Origin: Roseovarius sp.
Lineage (GTDB): Bacteria > Pseudomonadota > Alphaproteobacteria > Rhodobacterales > Rhodobacteraceae
NCBI GenBank assembly: GCA_023260815.1
Contig: JALQUE010000123.1
Span: 1-7,463, forward strand
Length of the DNA: 7,463 nt
Reading direction: 5' to 3'
Shown: positions 1 to 6,358 of the stretch, piece after piece
Layout: each line of letters begins with the position of its first letter
Numbering within the stretch: position 1 is the stretch's first letter
The notes under the pieces: generated by a model
The model's input: the letters and a program-made list of their open reading frames with translations, nothing else
What the model was told of the DNA's origin: nothing
Databases searched by the model: none
Program-made: the position numbers and the translations under genes

Positions 1-1
1 C

Positions 2-1384
<1,383 letters not shown>

Positions 1385-1395
1385 CGCGCCTGACG

Positions 1396-1431
1396 GGACC
1401 AGTGGGGCCGGTCCGACCTATGGGCCGGCCC
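1396..1431 (+). other. GC-rich stem-loop in the dnaK-dnaJ gap
   Basis: GGGCCGG (1405-1411) and CCGGCCC (1425-1431) can form a 7-bp stem with a 13-nt loop. A competing stem is GGACC (1396-1400) with GGTCC (1410-1414). No T-run follows, so it is not an intrinsic terminator. It may be an RNA processing, stability or attenuation element that makes dnaJ expression lower than dnaK; that role is inference. Confidence 0.4.
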
Positions 1432-1448
1432 TGCGCAGTTCCATGACC

Positions 1449-1454
1449 AAGGAG
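1449..1454 (+). promoter_or_regulatory. Ribosome binding site of dnaJ
   Basis: AAGGAG lies 7 nt before the ATG at 1462. It fixes the dnaJ start unambiguously. Confidence 0.85.
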
Positions 1455-1461
1455 ATCCCCG

Positions 1462-2622
1462 ATGGCCAAACGCGACTATTACGAGGTGCTCGGCATCGCT
1501 AGGGGTGCGTCCGCGGACGAGATCAAAAAGGCCTACCGCACCAAGGCCAAGGAACTTCATCCCGACCGCAACAAGGACAACCCCAACGCCGAAACCCAGT
1601 TCAAGGAAGCCGGCGAAGCCTATGACGTCCTGAAAGACCCCGACAAGAAAGCCGCCTATGACCGATTCGGCCACGCCGCCTTTGACGGCAGCATGGGTGG
1701 CGGTGGCGGCGCTCGTCCCGGCGGCGGATTTCCCGGCGGCGGTCAGGGCGATTTTGCCTCGGCCTTTTCCGACGTGTTCGACGATCTGTTCGGCGATTTC
1801 ATGGGCGGTCGTGGCGGCGGTGGCCGCCAGCGGGCGGCACGCGGCGCCGATCTGCGCTACAATCTGCGCGTCACCCTGGAAGACGCCTACAAGGGCATGC
1901 AGAAAACCATCAACGTGCCCACCTCCGTGGCATGCGGTGAATGCAACGGCACCGGTGCCGAAGGCGGCTCCGATCCGACAACCTGCCCCACCTGTTCCGG
2001 CATGGGCAAGGTCCGCGCGCAACAGGGCTTCTTCACTGTCGAACGCACCTGCCCCACCTGCTCGGGCTTGGGCCAGATCATCAAGAACCCCTGCAACACC
2101 TGTCACGGTCAGGGCCGCGTCGAAAAAGACCGCGCGCTGAACGTCAACATCCCTGCGGGCGTCGAAACCGGCACCCGAATTCGCCTTGCCGGCGAAGGCG
2201 AGGCCGGGATGCGCGGCGGCCCTCCGGGCGACCTCTACATCTTCATCGAAGTGGCCAAGCACGACATCTTCGAACGCGAGGAAACCAACCTCTTCTGCCG
2301 CGTGCCCGTGTCGATGACCGCCGCCGCCTTGGGTGGCGACATCGAAGTGCCCACGATCGACGGTGGCCGTTCCCGCGTGAAAATCCCCGCCGGGTCGCAA
2401 TCCGGTCGCCAGATGCGGTTGCGCAACAAGGGCATGCCGGCGCTGCGGGGTGGGGCCTCCGGCGACATGTTCATCGAACTTGCCGTCGAAACCCCTGTCA
2501 ACCTGACCTCCCGCCAGAAAGAGCTTCTGCGCGAATTCGAAGCGCTGTCCGAGGACAACAACCCCGAAAGCAAAAGCTTCTTCTCGTCGGTCAAAAGCTT
2601 CTGGGACTCGATGAAATCATAA
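1462..2622 (+). CDS. dnaJ: Co-chaperone DnaJ (type I Hsp40)
   Basis: J-domain co-chaperone that stimulates DnaK ATP hydrolysis and hands over unfolded clients in the cytoplasm. At 386 aa it is full length. The J-domain spans about residues 4-70, with the catalytic HPD tripeptide at 33-35. A Gly/Phe-rich region covers about 75-128, with Gly runs and short aromatic repeats such as DVFDDLFGDF. Four CxxCxGxG zinc repeats have cysteines at 158/161, 175/178, 197/200 and 211/214, so both zinc centres are complete. The two C-terminal beta-barrel client domains follow (about 220-350), then a short tail ending SFWDSMKS. The start is set by AAGGAG 7 nt upstream. It is probably co-transcribed with dnaK, and transcription ends at the strong terminator 28 nt after the stop codon. 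Confidence 0.98.
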   Translation: MAKRDYYEVLGIARGASADEIKKAYRTKAKELHPDRNKDNPNAETQFKEAGEAYDVLKDPDKKAAYDRFGHAAFDGSMGGGGGARPGGGFPGGGQGDFASAFSDVFDDLFGDFMGGRGGGGRQRAARGADLRYNLRVTLEDAYKGMQKTINVPTSVACGECNGTGAEGGSDPTTCPTCSGMGKVRAQQGFFTVERTCPTCSGLGQIIKNPCNTCHGQGRVEKDRALNVNIPAGVETGTRIRLAGEGEAGMRGGPPGDLYIFIEVAKHDIFEREETNLFCRVPVSMTAAALGGDIEVPTIDGGRSRVKIPAGSQSGRQMRLRNKGMPALRGGASGDMFIELAVETPVNLTSRQKELLREFEALSEDNNPESKSFFSSVKSFWDSMKS

Positions 2623-2623
2623 G

Positions 2624-2645
2624 GCGGGACATCTTCCGATCCCGC
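2624..2645 (+). other. Small hairpin immediately after the dnaJ stop
   Basis: GCGGGA (2624-2629) and TCCCGC (2640-2645) form a perfect 6-bp stem with a 10-nt loop, starting 2 nt after the dnaJ TAA. No T-run follows. It sits 4 nt ahead of the main terminator stem, so the transcript end carries two hairpins in a row, which may protect the 3' end (inference). Confidence 0.45.
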
Positions 2646-2649
2646 TCTG

Positions 2650-2681
2650 GGGCGCGCCACAGTGGCGCGCCCTTTTCTTTT
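2650..2681 (+). terminator. Intrinsic terminator of the dnaK-dnaJ operon
   Basis: GGGCGCGCCAC (2650-2660) and GTGGCGCGCCC (2662-2672) are perfect 11-nt complements around a single central A. The practical fold is a stem of about 9-10 bp with a small loop. TTTTCTTTT (2673-2681) follows at once. This is a classic Rho-independent terminator on the plus strand and separates the chaperone operon from radC. Confidence 0.93.
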
Positions 2682-2712
2682 GCCTCACGGCAATTGGTTA
2701 ACGCCCGGCGGC

Positions 2713-2756
2713 ACCGACCCGATACCGACGCAATACCGACGTGATACCGATACCGA
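2713..2756 (+). repeat. Five ACCGA repeats, four at exact 11-bp steps
   Basis: ACCGA starts at 2713, 2724, 2735 and 2746, a strict 11-bp period, with a fifth copy at 2752, 6 bp after the fourth. The last four copies extend to ATACCGA. An 11-bp step is close to one helical turn, so all four phased copies face the same side of the DNA, as in iterons or arrayed operator sites. A replication-slippage tract is the simpler alternative. Confidence 0.75.
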
Positions 2757-2770
2757 TTTTCCGCCACCCG

Positions 2771-2785
2771 TTAACCATTCTCTAA
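2771..2785 (+). promoter_or_regulatory. Possible CtrA-type binding box (TTAA-N7-CTAA)
   Basis: TTAA (2771-2774) and CTAA (2782-2785) are separated by 7 nt. The established alphaproteobacterial CtrA consensus is TTAA-N7-TTAA, so there is one mismatch. The box ends 23 nt before the radC ATG, where a regulator could act on the promoter. CtrA controls DNA-uptake and recombination genes in several Rhodobacterales, which makes radC a sensible target, but the link here is inference from a short degenerate motif. Confidence 0.4.
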
Positions 2786-2808
2786 CCCTCCCGCGGCACT
2801 CTCGGGAC

Positions 2809-3573
2809 ATGTCCGAACCGCACGCCTTTTCCGATGCGCCGCTGCCGCTGTTCTCCAGCGACACATGCCAGCCCGCCCCCCTTCCCGCAGGGGCGCGCCT
2901 GCCCTCCTATATCCGCGATCACCGCAAACGTCTTCGTGACAGGTTCCTCTCCGGCGGCGCCGCCGCGATGCCGGATTACGAACTTTTGGAACTGGTTCTT
3001 TTTCGCGCCATCCCGCGCCGGGATGTCAAACCCCTGGCTCGGGAACTCCTTGATAAATTTGGGGATTTCAACAACGTTATCTCTGCGCCCGCCCCCCAGT
3101 TGGCCGAGGTTTCGGGCATCGGCGACGCCGTGATCTGTGAACTCAAGATCATCGAGGCTGCGGCCCACCGCCTGTCCCGTGCGCGTGTCTTGCAGCGGCA
3201 TGTCATCTCGTCCTGGGACGCATTGCTGGACTATTGCCACACCACCATGGCCCACCGCGAAACCGAACAATTCCGCGTCTTCTACCTTGATCGCAAGAAC
3301 ATCCTCATCGCCGATGAAGAACAGGGCAATGGCACCGTCGATCACGTCCCCGTCTACCCCCGTGAAGTGGTCAAACGTGCCCTGCACCTCAACGCCAGTG
3401 CCTTGATTCTAGTGCATAATCACCCCTCGGGTGATCCTACGCCATCAGATGCCGACATCAGCATGACTCACCAGATTCAGACCGCCGCCGACGCCTTGGG
3501 GATCACCCTGCACGACCATCTCATCATCGGCAAATCCTGCGAGATCAGCTTTCGGGCGCAAGGCTATCTCTAG
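2809..3573 (+). CDS. radC: RadC family protein (UPF0758, JAMM/MPN+ domain)
   Basis: RadC-family protein of 254 aa, once linked to DNA repair; its biochemical role is still unsettled. The N-terminal UPF0758 region covers about residues 30-85 (LPSYIRDHRKRLRDR, then PDYELLELVLF). A helix-hairpin-helix segment follows (about 97-118, core VSGIGDA), then a C-terminal JAMM/MPN domain from about 130. The metal-binding signature HNHPSGDPTPSD is intact, with His203, His205 and Asp214. Glu153 or a neighbouring acidic residue is a candidate catalytic glutamate. I chose the ATG at 2809. An in-frame ATG at 2662 lies inside the dnaJ terminator and would add 49 low-complexity residues encoded by the repeat region. 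The gene looks monocistronic and converges on the next gene, sharing its stop region. Start confidence is moderate because no good ribosome binding site is visible. Confidence 0.93.
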   Translation: MSEPHAFSDAPLPLFSSDTCQPAPLPAGARLPSYIRDHRKRLRDRFLSGGAAAMPDYELLELVLFRAIPRRDVKPLARELLDKFGDFNNVISAPAPQLAEVSGIGDAVICELKIIEAAAHRLSRARVLQRHVISSWDALLDYCHTTMAHRETEQFRVFYLDRKNILIADEEQGNGTVDHVPVYPREVVKRALHLNASALILVHNHPSGDPTPSDADISMTHQIQTAADALGITLHDHLIIGKSCEISFRAQGYL

Positions 3574-5129
3574 CGCACCCAAACCTCCACACGCCGGTTC
3601 ACCTGCCGCCCCCACTCACTGTCATCGCAGGCCATCGGCATCGCCTCTCCAAATGCCTCGGTCTCGATGGTGATCCGCGCCATGTTGGCCGTTTCCGCCG
3701 CCGCAATCACCGCCGTCTTCACCGCCTCGGCGCGCTGCTCGGCAATGCGTTTATTGCCCGCGGCCGGTCCCTCACCATCGCTGAATCCCACGAAAACAAC
3801 CCGTCGCGCATCATAAAGCCCAATCTCGAACGCCCGGGCAAGCTGCTGCACATTCGACCGTGACTGCGCATCCAGACGCGCCGAACCGGCCTCGAAACGG
3901 AATGTCGTGGTCAGCCGCCTGAGCGGTGACAACCGCGTGACCATGCGCTGCAATTCCTCCAACCCCACCTCGGTTCCGGCGCGTGCAATGGCATTAGCGA
4001 AACGATCGCCCTGCGCGTTGATCTCGATTTCCTCTGGCGCCTGATCCACAAATCCTGCCCGTCGCACCACAAGCTGCGCCGACGGGTCGCGCAGATAGGT
4101 CAGAAACTCCCTGACCAGCTTTGGAAATCGCCGCGCCGGCATATACAGGAAAAGCGGTGCAGTCAGCGGATAATCCTCTGTCTTGACCGCCCGTCGCGTC
4201 GCGCGCAGGGCGAAACCGCAGGTGCCTTTCAACGCCAAAGGCCAAGTATTCCCGGTCTCTGACCGGCTGGTCACGCCCAATCCAAACGGATCAGCCGCCA
4301 CCGCTTCGATCAAGGCCTGCCCGTCCGGATGCCGCACGGCACCGTCCACCAACGCCCCATTCTGCGCCGCCAGCAAGCGATCCTGCGTTGCCTGTCCAAG
4401 GCCAGACTTTTCGGTGACCACATGAACGGTGATCGGCGCATCAGGGCCACCGAGTACCGCCCAGTTGGTGATCTTGCCAGCCAAGACATCAGCCAGCTGC
4501 GGTGTGGTGATCGCCTGCAAGGGATTGCTGGGGGCCACGACAGGCACCAACGCATCGAGGGCCACAATCATGCTACGGCCACGCGCCGTCAGATCGCCGA
4601 TGCCCATATCGGCAGCGCGCCTGACCTCGTCGTCCCGAACTTCGCGCATGGACATGACGATATCCGCATCGTCGGCCAGCATGTCTGCGAACCCTTCATC
4701 ACTCGTAGAAAGTTTCAGTGTGAACTCACCCACCAATGAGCCGCTTTCCGCATTGGTCAGGCCATAGACATAATGCCCGTCCTCAAGGCTGTCGCGGCTG
4801 AGCACGTAATCATATCGGATCGCGAACGCCTCAAGCAGCGCGGGAATCAGAACGCGGCCGATCACGGGTGCGCCGGACAGGCTGACGCGCGCCACGAAAT
4901 CCTCGAGGTTGGGACATCCTGGCCCATCGCACAACACACCCGATCCATCGACCGTCAATTCGCCGTAAATCGTGTCGACCCGATAAAACTCACCGTCGAA
5001 GCCCAGAAGATTTCCCGAGATTTCCACATCCCCATCACGAGACGTCAGAGTCACATCCTGAGCATCCACCGGCTGGCCGGTGCCGATCATAAAAAGTGCG
5101 GCGATGATCGCCGCACGTACTAGTCCCAT
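3570..5129 (-). CDS. PstS-like substrate-binding / OmpA fusion protein
   Basis: Predicted periplasmic protein of 519 aa that joins a phosphate-type solute-binding fold to a peptidoglycan anchor. The signal peptide is about residues 1-23, with likely cleavage after VDA. A small beta-rich module follows (about 24-75), ending in a C67/C72 pair (LCDGPGC). A PstS-like type II binding fold covers about 80-365: LSGAPVIGRVLIPALLEAFA for the first lobe, ADIVMSMREV, and EKSGLGQATQDRL resembling the anion-binding SG loop. The OmpA C-terminal domain covers about 407-519, with GFSD (Asp451) and AEQRAEAV (Arg466) at the peptidoglycan-binding positions and NRRVEVWV near the end. GAGGG lies 7 nt before the ATG. 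The gene follows the 353-aa gene after 24 bp, probably in one operon. No pstCAB genes are seen, so a sensor or scaffold role is as likely as transport. The ligand is unknown. Confidence 0.88.
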   Translation of the reverse strand: MGLVRAAIIAALFMIGTGQPVDAQDVTLTSRDGDVEISGNLLGFDGEFYRVDTIYGELTVDGSGVLCDGPGCPNLEDFVARVSLSGAPVIGRVLIPALLEAFAIRYDYVLSRDSLEDGHYVYGLTNAESGSLVGEFTLKLSTSDEGFADMLADDADIVMSMREVRDDEVRRAADMGIGDLTARGRSMIVALDALVPVVAPSNPLQAITTPQLADVLAGKITNWAVLGGPDAPITVHVVTEKSGLGQATQDRLLAAQNGALVDGAVRHPDGQALIEAVAADPFGLGVTSRSETGNTWPLALKGTCGFALRATRRAVKTEDYPLTAPLFLYMPARRFPKLVREFLTYLRDPSAQLVVRRAGFVDQAPEEIEINAQGDRFANAIARAGTEVGLEELQRMVTRLSPLRRLTTTFRFEAGSARLDAQSRSNVQQLARAFEIGLYDARRVVFVGFSDGEGPAAGNKRIAEQRAEAVKTAVIAAAETANMARITIETEAFGEAMPMACDDSEWGRQVNRRVEVWVR

Positions 5130-5135
5130 GGATTG

Positions 5136-5141
5136 ACCCTC
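5136..5141 (-). promoter_or_regulatory. Ribosome binding site of the PstS/OmpA fusion gene
   Basis: On the minus strand GAGGGT lies just upstream of the ATG at 5129 and sits in the 24-bp gap after the upstream TAA. It supports this start and translation from a shared transcript. Confidence 0.6.
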
Positions 5142-5153
5142 GATTGCTGCGAC

Positions 5154-6215
5154 TTAGTTCCGCGCGATCTTCAGGTCATTGACGATGTTTTTCAACACCA
5201 GAAAGTCCCCCGTGGCATCGCATTGCGGCATCGCCAGAACAATATCGTGTACCATCGGCGCCTCACCCTGTTGGATCATGATGGTTTGTGCCTCGGTGTC
5301 ACGGCCACAGGTTTCCGCCGTGACCTCGGCCTCGACACTCAACGCGACCTCTCCTTGGCGCACGGCGATCGCGGTGGGGAAGGTATAGACTTCCGCCATC
5401 CTTCCGGCTGCGGCGTCCCCCGTGCCAAGTCGGGTGATAAACCCGCCTTCACCGGCGGCCGCAACAGACATATCCCGCGCCGCATCAGCCCAGACATGCC
5501 CGTCATCGCCATAACTCGCGCCATATTCCCGTGCATGGATTTGCAAGCCGCTATGGCCACTCCACTGCACCACGACCCGATCATAATATGACATCGAGGT
5601 CACATCGGCGTTCGCTAGCGCACCTTCGCCATTTCCAAACGCCGCGATGAAAAGCGCCTTCTCGGCCAATGCCGGCACCTTCATCATCCACGCGCCTGCG
5701 GCATCGGTGACGGCGGTAAACATCATACCTTTATGATGCAGCGTGAAACTTTCGTTCGGCAGACATGGGGCATCCAGCGCAAGATCCACCATTGCGGCGG
5801 CAACCGGAGTCGCGATCAAGGTCAACTCGCAGTCAAACCCCGGTGGCGTCTGTTCGGCAGGAAGATCGATGACCGGGGTCTGTTCAAAACTTGCGTTCAC
5901 AAAAGCTGCACCATCCAGCGGTCTTTGCGGCAACGGCGTTGGCTGCGGGACCGCAGCTGGCGGATCGGGAAGGGCCGATGTCAGCGTCACGTCCGACAGT
6001 TCCAGCAGCGGCTCGCTTACCTCTTCCACCGGGGCGACATCAGGCGCCACTGGCGGCACACTCGGTCCCATGGCAGCGACAGTCATTTGGGGCATTGTTG
6101 CGCTGGCGGGTTGCGGTGTCTCTTGAGAGTCCGCGACACTCTGCATGATAAAACCCGTGGTCAGGGCACACGCAAATGTTCCACCTGCGGTCAGGTATCG
6201 TCTTGTCCTGGACAT
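5154..6215 (-). CDS. Secreted protein of unknown function, Pro/Ala-rich linker
   Basis: I do not recognise a characterised family. The 353-aa product has a basic N-terminus (MSRTRR), then a hydrophobic segment (about 8-26) with possible cleavage after SVA at residue 28, so it is a probable Sec-exported or membrane-anchored protein. Residues 33-128 are rich in Pro and Ala and look disordered, which suits a spacer across the periplasm. The folded part (129-353) has four cysteines at 129, 151, 303 and 332, enough for two disulfides. Its centre (TDAAGAWMMKVPAL, then ALFIAAFG) resembles a beta-sandwich repeat. GAGG lies 8 nt before the ATG, with AAGGA closer in. The gene stands between secA and the PstS/OmpA gene. 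My unverified recollection is that roseobacter homologues are sometimes labelled translocase; nothing in the sequence supports that activity, and the label may come from the secA neighbour. Confidence 0.85.
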   Translation of the reverse strand: MSRTRRYLTAGGTFACALTTGFIMQSVADSQETPQPASATMPQMTVAAMGPSVPPVAPDVAPVEEVSEPLLELSDVTLTSALPDPPAAVPQPTPLPQRPLDGAAFVNASFEQTPVIDLPAEQTPPGFDCELTLIATPVAAAMVDLALDAPCLPNESFTLHHKGMMFTAVTDAAGAWMMKVPALAEKALFIAAFGNGEGALANADVTSMSYYDRVVVQWSGHSGLQIHAREYGASYGDDGHVWADAARDMSVAAAGEGGFITRLGTGDAAAGRMAEVYTFPTAIAVRQGEVALSVEAEVTAETCGRDTEAQTIMIQQGEAPMVHDIVLAMPQCDATGDFLVLKNIVNDLKIARN

Positions 6216-6358
6216 AATCCTTGCCTCACACCTAAACTACGATGTCAGGATTACCCTGGGAAAACGGCACATCTGTGGCGCGGTTGAGGAGTGTTTCAGA
6301 CCAGACCTGCCTGAAACCCTTTCCCCAAAACCTGGATCACAGCCTTTCGCGGAACGCT
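6216..6358 (-). promoter_or_regulatory. 143-bp gap between secA and the 353-aa gene
   Basis: This gap probably holds the end of the secA transcript and possibly a promoter for the envelope pair. I see no convincing -35/-10 pair: CTGACA near 6244-6249 resembles a -35, but no -10 follows at 16-18 bp. A hairpin sits in the middle (6293-6317). Whether the envelope pair is read from its own promoter or from secA cannot be settled from sequence. Confidence 0.3.
6293..6317 (-). other. Stem-loop 42 nt after the secA stop
   Basis: GTTTCAG (6293-6299) and CTGAAAC (6311-6317) form a perfect 7-bp stem with an 11-nt loop, in the transcript downstream of secA. On the minus strand no T-run follows, so it is at best a weak terminator or a 3'-end stabilising structure that would let some transcription continue into the 353-aa gene. 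Confidence 0.4.

Larger units (their letters stand above)
2696..2808 (+). promoter_or_regulatory. Upstream control region of radC
   Basis: This non-coding stretch lies between the dnaJ terminator and the chosen radC start. It holds an 8-bp inverted repeat, GGTTAACG (2696-2703) and CGTTAACC (2769-2776), bracketing an array of ACCGA words at 2713, 2724, 2735, 2746 and 2752. It also holds a TTAA-N7-CTAA box (2771-2785). A weak -10-like TCTAAC (2781-2786) is present, with no good -35 at normal spacing, so the promoter may need an activator. No clear Shine-Dalgarno precedes the ATG; only GGGA sits right next to it. A regulatory role is inferred from position and repeat structure. Confidence 0.5.

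Noticed and set aside
1941..2744. Plus-strand frame of 267 codons overlapping dnaJ
   Set aside because: An Arg/His-rich frame-shifted shadow of dnaJ that runs through the terminator, with no domain.
2713..2756. CRISPR or plasmid/phage origin interpretation of the ACCGA repeats
   Set aside because: Units are 5-7 nt at 6-11 bp steps, far too short for CRISPR, and no replication initiator or integrase gene lies nearby.
2662..2808. Upstream extension of radC from ATG 2662
   Set aside because: It starts inside the dnaJ terminator hairpin and encodes the ACCGA repeat region; it lies ahead of the RadC family domains.
2782..3387. Minus-strand frame of 201 codons opposite radC
   Set aside because: Antisense to intact radC with its full JAMM signature; no recognisable motif.
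4329..4739. Plus-strand frames opposite the PstS/OmpA gene (also 4429-4767 and 4773-5123)
   Set aside because: Antisense shadows of a gene with a clear signal peptide and two recognised domains; no ribosome binding site or family match seen.
3570..5129. Calling this gene pstS of a phosphate ABC transporter
   Set aside because: The protein has an extra N-terminal module and an OmpA anchor, and no pstC, pstA, pstB or phoU is visible nearby, so a transporter role is not supported.
6166..6170. Lipoprotein lipobox at Cys16 of the 353-aa protein
   Set aside because: The residues before Cys are TFA rather than a Leu-Ser/Ala-Gly/Ala pattern; a SVA signal-peptidase I site at residue 28 fits better.
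5733..6287. Plus-strand frame of 184 codons opposite the 353-aa gene
   Set aside because: Cys/Arg/His-rich translation without motif. The minus-strand frame has a signal sequence, a ribosome binding site and a plausible folded domain, so it is the real gene.
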